From Youhaiella tibetensis (lineage in GTDB: Bacteria; Pseudomonadota; Alphaproteobacteria; Rhizobiales; Devosiaceae): 64,000 bases of DNA. This document shows, in pieces, positions 56,052 to 64,000 of this stretch; positions within the stretch are counted from its first letter, which is position 1; every line of letters starts with the position of its first letter. The position numbers and the translations under genes were made by a program. The notes under the pieces were generated by a model. It worked only from the letters and a program-made list of their open reading frames with translations. It did no database searches and was not told the DNA's origin. The DNA lies in contig NZ_CP041690.1 of the NCBI RefSeq assembly GCF_008000755.1, positions 124,001 through 188,000 on the forward strand. The letters are read 5' to 3'.

Positions 56052-57284
56052 ATGAACGAGGCGTCCCCCATCCGCCAATCAGCCTGCCCGGGCCTTTACC
56101 GGCTGGCGCCCGCGCGCGACGGCGGCATCTGCCGGGTCAAGGTCGCGCTGGGAACGCTCGATGCGCCCCAGGCCCGCGCCCTCGCCGAGGCCGCACGCCG
56201 ATGGGGCAACGGCATCATCGAAATTACCAGCCGTGCCAACCTGCAATTGCGCGGCATTGCCGCCGGCGACGGCGATGCCCTCGTCCGCTGCCTCCTCGAC
56301 GCCGGCCTCGGCGGCTCGAACTCGGGCGCCGACGATGTGCGCAACGTCATGGTGAGTCCCACCTATGGCATCGACCCCGGTGCGCTGCTCGAAACCGCTC
56401 CCCTCGCCCGCGCCCTGCTGGCCCTTCTCGACCGGCGCGCCGATTTCCATGCCCTCTCGCCGAAATTCTCGATCCTGGTCGATGGCGGCGAAGCGAGCGC
56501 CCCGCTGCACCACCCCAACGATATCTGGCTCTCGGCCACCTCCCGCGACACGTTCGCTCTGGGCCTGGGCGGCACGCTCCTCGATTCGCCCCTCGGCACG
56601 CTGCGCGCCGACGACGCGGTCGAACCCCTCGCCATTCTGATCGAACGTTTCCTTGCTACCGGCGCGACCCGCATGCGTGAACTCGGCACAGGCGCAGCCA
56701 GGCTCGTCGATGGCCTGCTCGCCGCTCCCACGGCTACCGCCGCGCGCGGCCCGTCCGGTCACCTCGGCACCCACGTGCAGTCACCCGGCGTTTCCTGGAT
56801 CGGGGCCCGCCCGCCTCTCGGCCGGCTGACCCCGGCGATGCTCGATGGCCTCGCGACCCTCGCCGAGCGCGAGGGGGACGGCGCGATTCGCCTCACCCCG
56901 CACCAATCGGTGCTCCTGCCCGGCGTGGCACGGCCCGCGCCCGTCCTCGCCGCTTTGGCGGCGCTGGGCCTGGTCAGCGCGCCCGACCATCCGCTGGCCG
57001 ACATGCTGGCCTGTTCCGGCTCCACCGGCTGCCGCTCGGCACTGGCCGATACCCAGCGCGACGCCATGATGCTGGCCGGCTTCGGCATCAATGCCGGATT
57101 GCATCTTTCGGGCTGTGAAAAATCCTGCGCCTCGGCGCGGGCTGCGCCCCATACGCTCGTGGCAGTTGCGCCCGGACGCTATGATCTCTATCGAAGGGCG
57201 GATGGTGCCGCCTCCCGCTTCGGGGAGAAGCTGGCGTCTTCGCTCACCGTGGCCGGCATCGCCCGCAAGCTCGCCAAGGCCTGA
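56052..57284 (+). CDS. cobG: Precorrin-3B synthase
   Basis: Oxygen-dependent Fe-S monooxygenase that contracts the ring at C20, the hallmark of the aerobic cobalamin route. The 410 residues belong to the nitrite/sulfite reductase-like fold. [17 protein letters not shown] and [18 protein letters not shown] supply the four cysteines of the 4Fe-4S cluster, and [16 protein letters not shown] is the ferredoxin-like half-domain. It is first in cobG-H-I-J. Confidence 0.96.
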   Translation: MNEASPIRQSACPGLYRLAPARDGGICRVKVALGTLDAPQARALAEAARRWGNGIIEITSRANLQLRGIAAGDGDALVRCLLDAGLGGSNSGADDVRNVMVSPTYGIDPGALLETAPLARALLALLDRRADFHALSPKFSILVDGGEASAPLHHPNDIWLSATSRDTFALGLGGTLLDSPLGTLRADDAVEPLAILIERFLATGATRMRELGTGAARLVDGLLAAPTATAARGPSGHLGTHVQSPGVSWIGARPPLGRLTPAMLDGLATLAEREGDGAIRLTPHQSVLLPGVARPAPVLAALAALGLVSAPDHPLADMLACSGSTGCRSALADTQRDAMMLAGFGINAGLHLSGCEKSCASARAAPHTLVAVAPGRYDLYRRADGAASRFGEKLASSLTVAGIARKLAKA

Positions 57285-57301
57285 CTTCTTTCGGGGAAAA
57301 C

Positions 57302-57847
57302 GTGCTCGACTACATCCGCGACGGCGCCGAGATCTACCGCCGCTCCTTCTCGATCATCCGCGAGGAAGCGGACCTGTCGGCCGTCCCCGTCGATCTCGAA
57401 AAGCTCGCCGTGCGCGTCGCCCATGCCAGCGGCATGGTCGATGTGATCGCCGACCTGCGCGCCTCGCCCCGGGCTGGCGCCATCGGTCGCGCCGCCCTCG
57501 CTGCCGGCGCGCCGATTCTGTGCGATTCTCCCACGCTCGAGCGCGGCATCACCCGCTCCCGCCTCGAGGCGGGCAATGCCGTCGGCCTCCTCGCCGATGC
57601 CCCGACCCTCAAGGGAGCCGTGGTCGCCATCGGTTCGGAGAGCGCCGCGATTGCCGCCGTCCTGGCAGCCGCCGAGCCGCCGGCCCTGGTCATCGCCTTT
57701 CCCGCCGGCTTCGAGGGCGCCGCCGACGCCAAGGACGCGCTGGCCGCCAACCCCCGTGGCCTGGCCTTCGTGACCCTGCTGGGCACCCGGGGCGGCACTG
57801 CCATGGCCGCAGCCGCCATCAACGCGCTGGCGACCGAGCGCGAATGA
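57302..57847 (+). CDS. cobH: CobH-like protein (precorrin-8X methylmutase family), shortened
   Basis: Second CobH in the window, 181 residues from GTG 57302. The N-terminal half is well conserved: [20 protein letters not shown] and [13 protein letters not shown] with His41 at the catalytic position. Compared with the usual 208-210 residues it lacks about 25, covering the NTRSAA helix. The GNAPTAL motif is altered to GSESAAI. The C-terminus keeps [14 protein letters not shown]. It is coupled to cobI by a 4-bp overlap. The first copy (44588) shows the opposite losses. Confidence 0.9.
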   Translation: MLDYIRDGAEIYRRSFSIIREEADLSAVPVDLEKLAVRVAHASGMVDVIADLRASPRAGAIGRAALAAGAPILCDSPTLERGITRSRLEAGNAVGLLADAPTLKGAVVAIGSESAAIAAVLAAAEPPALVIAFPAGFEGAADAKDALAANPRGLAFVTLLGTRGGTAMAAAAINALATERE

Positions 57848-58575
57848 TGGCCGGCACGCTTTTCGGATTGGGCGTTGGCCCCGGCGACCCTGAACTGCTG
57901 ACCCTCAAGGCCCTCAACCGCCTCAGGGCGGCGCCGGTCGTGGCCTTCTTCGCCGCGCGCGAACGCAAGGGCAATGCCTTCACCATCATCGAGGGTCATC
58001 TCGAGCCCAGCCAGCAATTGCTGCGCCTGCAATACCCTGTCACCCGCGAAAAGCTGCCCGACGGCGAGGACTACGAGACCCTGCTCGCCGGCTTTTACGA
58101 CCGGGCGGCCGCCGATATCGCCGGCCATCTCGATGCCGGCCGCGACGTTGCCGTGGTCTGCGAGGGCGATCCGCTGTTCTATGGCTCCTACATGTACATC
58201 CACGACCGGCTGGCGCATCGCTACCCGACCGAAGTCGTGCCCGGGGTCAGCTCCATCTTCGCCAGCGCCGCGGTTCTCGGTGCGCCGCTGGTCTATCGCA
58301 ACCAGAGCCTGAGCATCCTTTCGGGGACGCTTGCACCCGAGGACCTGCGCGAAAAACTCGCCCGCGCCGACGCGGCCGCCATCATGAAGCTGGGCGGCGG
58401 CAATCTCGCCAAGGTGCGCGCCTGCCTCGAAGATCTCGGCCTCCTGGATCGGGCGCTCTATGTCGAACGCGCCACCATGGCCGCCGAACGCATCCTGCCG
58501 CTCCGCGACGTCGAGGCGCAGAGTTCCCCCTATTTTTCGATCATCCTGGTGCCGGGGCGCAAATGGCTGAGCTAG
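57844..58575 (+). CDS. cobI: Precorrin-2 C20-methyltransferase
   Basis: Makes precorrin-3A. The 243 residues show [58 protein letters not shown] and [14 protein letters not shown]. Either of two tandem ATGs (57844 or 57847) may be used. The first overlaps the cobH stop by 4 bp. Its end overlaps cobJ by 13 bp. Confidence 0.97.
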   Translation: MMAGTLFGLGVGPGDPELLTLKALNRLRAAPVVAFFAARERKGNAFTIIEGHLEPSQQLLRLQYPVTREKLPDGEDYETLLAGFYDRAAADIAGHLDAGRDVAVVCEGDPLFYGSYMYIHDRLAHRYPTEVVPGVSSIFASAAVLGAPLVYRNQSLSILSGTLAPEDLREKLARADAAAIMKLGGGNLAKVRACLEDLGLLDRALYVERATMAAERILPLRDVEAQSSPYFSIILVPGRKWLS

Positions 58576-59951
58576 GCCGGCCCGCCATCTTTGCCCTCAA
58601 CGCGGTGAGCCTTGCCACCGCCCAGCGCCTCCAGGCGGCCTTGCCCGGCGCCGAGCTCTTCGGCCTCGAGGGACGCGTCGTCGGTGCCGACCGCACCATC
58701 GCCAATTTCGGCGATGCCCTGCGCGAGGCCTATTCGGCCGACCGCCCGCTCATCGCGCTTTGCGCGGCAGGCATCGTTATCCGTGCCCTGGCCCCGCTTC
58801 TCCAGTCCAAGCGTGCCGAACCGCCCGTGCTTGCCGTCGCCGAAGACGGTTCGGCCGTGGTGCCGCTTCTCGGGGCGACGCGTGGCGTCAACGACCTGGC
58901 CCGCACCCTCGGCGCCGCCCTCGAAACCGCCCCGGCCATCACCACCACCGGCGAGCTCCGTTTCGGGGTCAATCTCCTCAATCCGCCTGCCGGCTATAAG
59001 CTGCTCAATCCGGGCGACGCCAAGACCTTCGTTTCAGAGCTGCTCACGGGGCGCCCGGTCCAGGTGGATGGCGACGCCCCCTGGCTCGAATTCTCCGGGC
59101 TGGCGGTCGACCCTTCGGCGCGCCTGCGCATCGCCATCGTCGACTCCTCGGTCGAGCCCGGCCCCGGCGAACTGGTCTATCTGCACACCCCCGGGCCCGG
59201 GCGCCTGGCTGTAGTGGGGCTAGGCCCGGGCGGCGCCGCCCAGCGGACGCCGGAGGTTGCCGCCGAACTGCGCGACGCCACCGACATCCTGGGCTACCGC
59301 ACCTATGTGGAAATGGCCGGCCCCTTCCGGCCCGACCAGCGCCTGCACGCCTCCGACAACCGCCAGGAACTCGATCGCGCCCGCGCCGCGCTCGACCTCG
59401 CCGCCGAGGGTCGGCGCGTCGTCATGGTGTCCTCTGGCGATCCGGGGGTTTTCGCTATGGCCGCCGCGGTCATGGAAGCCCTGTCGGGCGCCGACGCCGC
59501 CCCGCCCTGGGCCGACGTCGACCTCGCCATCCTCCCCGGCATCACCGCCGCCATGGCGACAGCCGCCAGGGTCGGCGCGCCGCTCGGGCACGATTTCGCC
59601 GTGATGTCGCTTTCCGACAATCTCAAATCCTGGGAAACGATCGAGACGCGCCTCGCCGCTGCCGCCGAGGCCGATTTCGTGCTGGCGCTCTACAACCCGA
59701 TTTCGAAGGCGCGCCCGCACCAGCTCGAGGCAGCCATCGCGATCCTGCGCCGCCATCGTGCGCCCCATACGCCGGTCGTCATCGGCCGCGATGTCGGCCG
59801 CCCCGGCGAAAGCCTTGCGGTCACCTCGCTTGCCGATCTTTCGAGCGAGATGGTCGATTCGCGCTCCACCCTGATCGTGGGATCCTCGCGCACCACCCGC
59901 TTCGCGATGGGAAACCGCGAGTGGGTGTTCACGCCGCGCTTCTACCGCTAG
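58563..59951 (+). CDS. cobJ: CbiG N-terminal region fused to precorrin-3B C17-methyltransferase
   Basis: Of 462 residues, 214-462 are Cob[52 protein letters not shown] and [13 protein letters not shown]. This half makes precorrin-4. Residues 1-200 resemble the N-terminal and middle domains of CbiG ([51 protein letters not shown]). CbiG opens the delta-lactone in the anaerobic route. Ordinary CobJ has about 250 residues, so this is a fusion. The CbiG C-terminal domain is the separate cobE at 43036. Confidence 0.94.
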   Translation: MAELGRPAIFALNAVSLATAQRLQAALPGAELFGLEGRVVGADRTIANFGDALREAYSADRPLIALCAAGIVIRALAPLLQSKRAEPPVLAVAEDGSAVVPLLGATRGVNDLARTLGAALETAPAITTTGELRFGVNLLNPPAGYKLLNPGDAKTFVSELLTGRPVQVDGDAPWLEFSGLAVDPSARLRIAIVDSSVEPGPGELVYLHTPGPGRLAVVGLGPGGAAQRTPEVAAELRDATDILGYRTYVEMAGPFRPDQRLHASDNRQELDRARAALDLAAEGRRVVMVSSGDPGVFAMAAAVMEALSGADAAPPWADVDLAILPGITAAMATAARVGAPLGHDFAVMSLSDNLKSWETIETRLAAAAEADFVLALYNPISKARPHQLEAAIAILRRHRAPHTPVVIGRDVGRPGESLAVTSLADLSSEMVDSRSTLIVGSSRTTRFAMGNREWVFTPRFYR

Positions 59952-61681
59952 CGCACCAGCACAGGCGGCGTGCAGCGCACGCCATAGACCTGCACGTCCG
60001 CCTCCCCGACCTTGACCCCGAGCGTGTTGAGCAGCGACGCCAGCACCGGGTCGAGCGCGGCGCCGAGGGGCGAGAGCAGGTTCAGCAGACCCGTCTTTGC
60101 CAGCACCTCGCTCAGCAGTCCGCCCAGCAGCCCCAGCACCGTCACGTCGAGCTTGAGGTCCGAGAGGAGCGAAGTCATCAGCGACTGGGTGATCGCGGTG
60201 GTCGAGACCGACTTGACCTTGCCGGCCGCGATCTCGGAGGTCGAAAAGCTCACCAGCTTGGGCTGCATCTCGGCCACCTGCACATGTGCCTTGCCGGTCG
60301 CCTGGATGAGCCCGAGCGCATTGATGAGTTTGGCTTCGCCCACCGTCGGAAAGGCCCCGAAATTGGCCATCGCCGCGTCGCTGACCTCGCCCAGCACCAC
60401 GCGCGCCACGCCCGGACGCACCGCGATCGTCGCCGTGCCGCTCACGGCATTGCCGGTGGGGCAGGTGGCGGCCACCGCCGTCGCCTCGGCATTGGCGACT
60501 TCCACATAGACCGGCACATTGACCTCGAAGATATGGGGGATGCCGAGCAGCGCGAGCAGCGAGGACACCAGGCCCAGATCAAGAATATCGAGCGAGAGCC
60601 TGACATTGAGCTTGAGCCGCACCTGCGCGGTGCGCACGATGGTCCCGGTTGGCCCGATGGCGTACCAGCTTCCTCCCTGCGGCGGCTCGCCCACGGCCAG
60701 CTTGACCGTCGCACCCACGAGCCCGGGCACATTGATCCCGGTATTGAGGGCCACCTGGTGCGTGCCGTCGCTCAGCGCGGCGCTCACCGAAAGCACCTCG
60801 AGGGCCGAGACCTTGGTGAAGATCCCCGTCGCGCCCGTCCCGATGGCGAGGTTGGCATAACGCCCCAGGTCGAAGAGCTTGCCGATCGACACTTCCCCGT
60901 TATGGCCGGCGGCAAGGGCAATTGCCTGCATCGCGGTCTTCTCGGTGCCGTTGAGTGTAGCGGCCAGCGCCCTGGCGATGACGCCGTGATCCGCCCTGGC
61001 GTTGAGGATGTCCGCATAGGTGCCCGCGGTGATGTGCATTTCGCTGGCCAGCGCGTCGAGGAAGCCGAAGGCGCTGACCCTGGCATCGAGCAGTGCGTTG
61101 TAGGAGGCGGCTGCAATGCTGACATTGGTGCCCAGCAGCCCGTTGAGCAGCACATTGGCGAGCCCGTCCTTGAGGCTGAGCAGGCGGCTCCCCACCGAGA
61201 ACGCCACTTCGGGCGTGGTGGTGGCCACCGCCTCCACCCCAATCGGGGGCGGCTCGCTCCAGAAACGTGCGAAATAGAGATTGCCCTTCTGCTCGTAGCG
61301 CACCCTCACCGCGTTATAGGGCGTCAGGCCCGGCTTGAAGCGCTGCCCCACCGGCTGGCTCGGATCGGGGGTGTACTGGCCGGACTCCACGATCAGGCGC
61401 TGCGGCTTGAGCGGGTCCTGCAATTGCTGCTGTGTCTCGATTCCCGTCAGGTACCCGGCCTCCACCATCGCGCCCCTGGCGATGGAAAAGGCGCTCGAAG
61501 GATCGCGCGTCGCCTGCAGCGCCGCCAGGTCGGCCGCCGATTGCATCATGCGCCGTTCGAGGTAGAGCGAGCCGGCATCCACCGCGAGCGCCGAGACCAT
61601 CGCCCCCAGGATCATGGCCCCGGCGAACATGATCGCCATCGCGCCGCGCTCGTCCCTGAGGAACCGGCGCACCGCCCCCAT
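59948..61681 (-). CDS. TadG-like pilus assembly protein
   Basis: An envelope protein of 577 residues from ATG 61681 (a GTG at 61687 is also possible). The N-terminal segment RGAMAIMFAGAMILGAMV and the following SALAVDAGSLYLERRMMQSA are the TadE/TadG transmembrane signature. The C-terminus [15 protein letters not shown] matches the TadG C-terminal domain. The middle is a large repeat-poor extracytoplasmic domain. It overlaps the tadE stop region and is co-transcribed with it. The core tad genes (pilin, secretin, ATPase) are not in the window. Confidence 0.9.
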   Translation of the reverse strand: MGAVRRFLRDERGAMAIMFAGAMILGAMVSALAVDAGSLYLERRMMQSAADLAALQATRDPSSAFSIARGAMVEAGYLTGIETQQQLQDPLKPQRLIVESGQYTPDPSQPVGQRFKPGLTPYNAVRVRYEQKGNLYFARFWSEPPPIGVEAVATTTPEVAFSVGSRLLSLKDGLANVLLNGLLGTNVSIAAASYNALLDARVSAFGFLDALASEMHITAGTYADILNARADHGVIARALAATLNGTEKTAMQAIALAAGHNGEVSIGKLFDLGRYANLAIGTGATGIFTKVSALEVLSVSAALSDGTHQVALNTGINVPGLVGATVKLAVGEPPQGGSWYAIGPTGTIVRTAQVRLKLNVRLSLDILDLGLVSSLLALLGIPHIFEVNVPVYVEVANAEATAVAATCPTGNAVSGTATIAVRPGVARVVLGEVSDAAMANFGAFPTVGEAKLINALGLIQATGKAHVQVAEMQPKLVSFSTSEIAAGKVKSVSTTAITQSLMTSLLSDLKLDVTVLGLLGGLLSEVLAKTGLLNLLSPLGAALDPVLASLLNTLGVKVGEADVQVYGVRCTPPVLVR

Positions 61682-61683
61682 GG

Positions 61684-62121
61684 TCACATCCCGCCCTTGC
61701 GGATGACCGATGTGAAGGTGATCACCTTGTTGGGCGAGGGCAGGGGGATGTTGAGGTTCCAGATCGGCAGGCTCGAGGCGTCGTAGCGCACCGTCACCAC
61801 GTACTGGCTGGCATCGGTCGGCTTGTCGCCGATGGTGTAGGTCACCTTGCTGCCGTCGATGAGCATGTAGTCCCGCGCGTTTCCGTCGATGAACGATTTG
61901 ACCAGGCTGTCGCGCTCGGTGGCGCTCAGCCCGGCTATCGATGTCCTGGCGGCGTCCGCCGCGATCTGCTGGACGGAATTGGCCGCGCCGAAATAAATGC
62001 CATAGGCCAGCATTCCCATGAGCATAAGGAGAAAGACGGGCGTGAGAATCGCAAACTCCACCGCAGCAACGCCCTGGTCATCAAGGCGAAATCCGGAAAG
62101 TCGTCGCCGAGGGAACAACAT
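61684..62121 (-). CDS. TadE-like minor pilin protein
   Basis: A protein of 145 residues from ATG 62121, with AGAGG about 9 nt upstream. DDQGVAAVEFAILTPVFLLM is the pilin-like cleavage and transmembrane signature, with the conserved Glu in the fifth-position context. AYGIYFGAANSVQQIAADAA follows. It is first of a two-gene unit with TadG and is divergent from the second cutC gene. Confidence 0.92.
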   Translation of the reverse strand: MLFPRRRLSGFRLDDQGVAAVEFAILTPVFLLMLMGMLAYGIYFGAANSVQQIAADAARTSIAGLSATERDSLVKSFIDGNARDYMLIDGSKVTYTIGDKPTDASQYVVTVRYDASSLPIWNLNIPLPSPNKVITFTSVIRKGGM

Positions 62122-62175
62122 GCTACCCACCTCTGCATACGAACTGGCCGGTGAAACCTGCGTAGCAATATTTCA

Positions 62176-62195
62176 GCAATACTGATATATATTCA
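62176..62195. promoter_or_regulatory. AT-rich TCAG/CTGA repeats between tadE and cutC
   Basis: TCAG (in 62172-62175), CTGA (62181-62184) and TCAG (62192-62195) alternate in an AT-rich stretch. CTGATATATATTCAG (62181-62195) is palindromic at 13 of 15 positions. It lies in the 252-bp divergent promoter region and could be a regulator site or promoter core. Confidence 0.3.
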
Positions 62196-62373
62196 GGTTC
62201 CGCCGTGTTTCATTGTCCGCCCTTCACTGTTGAGAAAACCTTAACGGAAGGTTGCGCGCGTTTGCGGATACGGCTCGAACGCATATCTGCCAGTCCCCAA
62301 ACCCCCTGCCTCGATTTTGTGCACGGCGCTACCAATGAGGCTGCGAGTGTTATCTGAAGCCAGGTGTGCCATC

Positions 62374-63147
62374 ATGACCAAGCCCAGACTCCCCAGAATC
62401 GAAGTGTGCGTGGAGGGCGTGGATGGCCTTCTCGCCGCGCAGAAGGCCGGGGCGGACCGGGCCGAGCTCTGCGCCAGCCTGCTCGAGGGCGGCATCACCC
62501 CGTCCATCGGCGTGGTCCGCGAGGCGCTCAAGCTCTCGACCATCCCGTTCAACGTGATCGTGCGCCCCCGCGGCGGCGACTTCCTCTATTCCGAACACGA
62601 GTTCCAGGCGATGCTTCGCGACGTCGAGGCGTTGCGCGATCTCGGCGTGGCCGGTGTGGTCATCGGTTGCCTCACCTTCGACGGTCGCGTCGATGTCGAG
62701 CGCACCCGTGCGCTCGTGCGCGCCGCCAAGCCACTGACGGTGACCTTCCACCGCGCCTTCGACATGACGCGTGACTATGCCGAAGCGGTCGAGGACCTGG
62801 TCCATTGCGGCGTCGATCGCGTGCTGACCTCGGGCCAGCGGCGCACGGCCCTCGAAGGCATCGACATCCTGCGCCACACGGTCAAGCTTGCCGGCGACCG
62901 CCTGACCGTCATGGTCTGCGGCGGCCTCAACGCCGGCAATATCGGCGACGTGCTCGAACGGACCGGCGCCTACGAGGCCCATTTCTCCGCCGGCAACACG
63001 CTGCCGAGCGGCATGGCCTTCCATAACCCGCATGTCGGCATGGGCGGCACCGCGCTCGAGCGCGAATACGAGTTGACCGTGACCGACGAAGCCGCCGTCC
63101 GCTCGACCATCGCCGCGGCGCGCGCCCAGCTGGTTCAGCCCGCGTAA
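62374..63147 (+). CDS. cutC: CutC family protein (copy 2)
   Basis: A TIM-barrel protein of 257 residues from ATG 62374 (AGGT upstream). RIEVCVEGVDGLLAAQKAG, RAELCASLLEGGITPSIGV, IVRPRGGDFLYSEHEF, VTFHRAFDMTRDY and RVLTSGQRRTALEG are family signatures. It is longer than copy 1, with an extra HFSAGNTLPSGMAFHNPHVG segment near the C-terminus that may alter the active site. It is a single gene, convergent with the WYL regulator. Confidence 0.92.
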   Translation: MTKPRLPRIEVCVEGVDGLLAAQKAGADRAELCASLLEGGITPSIGVVREALKLSTIPFNVIVRPRGGDFLYSEHEFQAMLRDVEALRDLGVAGVVIGCLTFDGRVDVERTRALVRAAKPLTVTFHRAFDMTRDYAEAVEDLVHCGVDRVLTSGQRRTALEGIDILRHTVKLAGDRLTVMVCGGLNAGNIGDVLERTGAYEAHFSAGNTLPSGMAFHNPHVGMGGTALEREYELTVTDEAAVRSTIAAARAQLVQPA

Positions 63148-64000
63148 AATCCCCATAGCGTCCGGGCGATTTCCGTCATCCGGGCGCGCAGGTCAGGCGG
63201 CGCCAGCACCTCTATCTCGCAACCGATCTTGGTCATCTCGCGCGCCGCCCAGTCGTTCTCCTCGATCGGAACGGCCAGCACGGCCCAGCCCGTTTCGTCG
63301 GGCTCGATCGGCGCCGCTTCCACCGCCGCACGCACGGTCTGGCTGATGTCCATCAGCCGCCTGCGGCCGCGTTCGGAGGCCCGAACCAAGGCCGTTCCGA
63401 TATAGACGTCCCGTTCGAACTGCTCGGTCGATTGCGCCCAATACCCCGGCAGGTCGAAGTCCGCCGGGCGCTCGAAACGCTCCTCCGAGAGGATCAGCGC
63501 CAGGATGCTGGAGAGCTTATAGGTCCGCACCGCCTCGTCCCGGCGCGCCACGACGTACCAGATGCCCCCCTTGAGCACGAGCCCAAGCGGCTCGAGCACG
63601 CGATCGGACACGCCGGTCCAGCTTTCGTATCGCACATGGATGCGCCTTTCGCTCCAGACGGCGTCGGCGACGGATTTGAGATGCTCCTGCACCCGCGCCG
63701 GCTGGAACCAGCCCTTGGGGTCGAGGTGAAAGCGCCCGCTGATGCGGCGGGCCTCGTCCTGCCAATCCGCCGGCAGGGCGGCCAGGAGCTTGAGCTCGGC
63801 CGCCGCGACATCGTCCGAAAGCCCGAGCTCGGCGGCCGGGCCGGGCAATCCTGAGAGAAACAGTGCCTTGGCCTCGGGCGCTGTCAGCCCGGTCAGGCGC
63901 GTGCGCCACCCATCGAGCAGGGCAAAGCCGCCATTGCGCCCGGTCTCGGCATAGACCGGCACCCCGGCCGCGCTCAGCTGGTCGATGTCGCGGTAGATCG
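63135..64000 (-). CDS. WYL-domain transcriptional regulator (YafY type), truncated by the window edge
   Basis: The reading frame is open to the window end. The visible part covers the end of the N-terminal HTH_11 domain (IYRDIDQLSAAGVPVYAE) and the full WYL domain: WSERRIHVRYESWTG, LEPLGLVLKGGIWYVVARRD and YKLSSILALILSEERFERP. WYL proteins sense ligands and regulate transcription, sometimes in response to DNA damage. The N-terminal start lies beyond 64000. Its last 13 bp overlap the convergent cutC end. Confidence 0.9.
   Translation of the reverse strand, partial: IYRDIDQLSAAGVPVYAETGRNGGFALLDGWRTRLTGLTAPEAKALFLSGLPGPAAELGLSDDVAAAELKLLAALPADWQDEARRISGRFHLDPKGWFQPARVQEHLKSVADAVWSERRIHVRYESWTGVSDRVLEPLGLVLKGGIWYVVARRDEAVRTYKLSSILALILSEERFERPADFDLPGYWAQSTEQFERDVYIGTALVRASERGRRRLMDISQTVRAAVEAAPIEPDETGWAVLAVPIEENDWAAREMTKIGCEIEVLAPPDLRARMTEIARTLWGFYAG

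Overview
The window is GC-rich chromosomal DNA of an alphaproteobacterium in the Hyphomicrobiales (Rhizobiales), most likely Devosia or a close relative. Evidence for this is the rpsA/sppA/ihfB/lapA/trpFBA/accD gene order typical of that group, the pyk-DUF1036 pair, GapR (DUF2312), a TIGR02300 protein, and a largely aerobic-type cobalamin gene set. The genus is an inference. I see no prophage, insertion sequence, CRISPR array or rRNA operon.

Layout. 1-5.1 kb: a nucleoside uptake operon (BmpA-type binding protein, double ATPase, two permeases) ending in cytidine deaminase. 5.1-10.7 kb: a possible 40-residue membrane protein, an orphan CoxG, a three-gene operon of uncharacterised helical and membrane proteins, and a lipoprotein. 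10.8-15 kb: a Sel1-repeat protein, pyruvate kinase with DUF1036, gapR and a TetR regulator. 15.1-21.8 kb: a catabolic locus with a polar amino-acid-type ABC transporter, a glycosylasparaginase-like Ntn hydrolase, a LacI repressor, a NagK-like ROK kinase and a CutC protein. A 14-bp perfect LacI-type palindrome precedes the first transporter gene. I read this as a candidate system for importing and splitting GlcNAc-asparagine-like compounds. 21.8-30 kb: dxs, a DUF882 murein peptidase-like protein, a tannase/feruloyl-esterase family protein and an L,D-transpeptidase. 30-35.1 kb: an Entner-Doudoroff operon (BadF-type sugar kinase, zwf, pgl, edd).

35.2-45.2 kb and 56-60 kb hold two blocks of cobalamin genes: cobU, cobD-Q-B-A, cbiD-cobK, cobH-L-E-M, and later cobG-H-I-J. 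They are separated by about 10 kb of housekeeping genes (CDF transporter, accD, trpA, trpB, trpF, lapA, ihfB, sppA, rpsA, cmk, tRNA-Ala). The gene set is a hybrid. CobG marks the oxygen-dependent route, but no cobF is present and CbiD is. A CbiG-like region is fused to the N-terminus of CobJ, while the CbiG C-terminal domain is a separate gene (cobE). There are two CobH-like proteins with complementary losses of family motifs. A long structured, unassigned RNA candidate lies in the leader of the cobH-L-E-M operon. 60-64 kb: TadE and TadG pilus-type proteins, a second CutC and a truncated WYL-domain regulator.

The points most worth checking are the complementary CobH pair, the glycoasparagine locus with its LacI operator, the cob leader RNA, the uncharacterised operon at 6.4-10.1 kb, and an apparent one-base frameshift near the start of accD.
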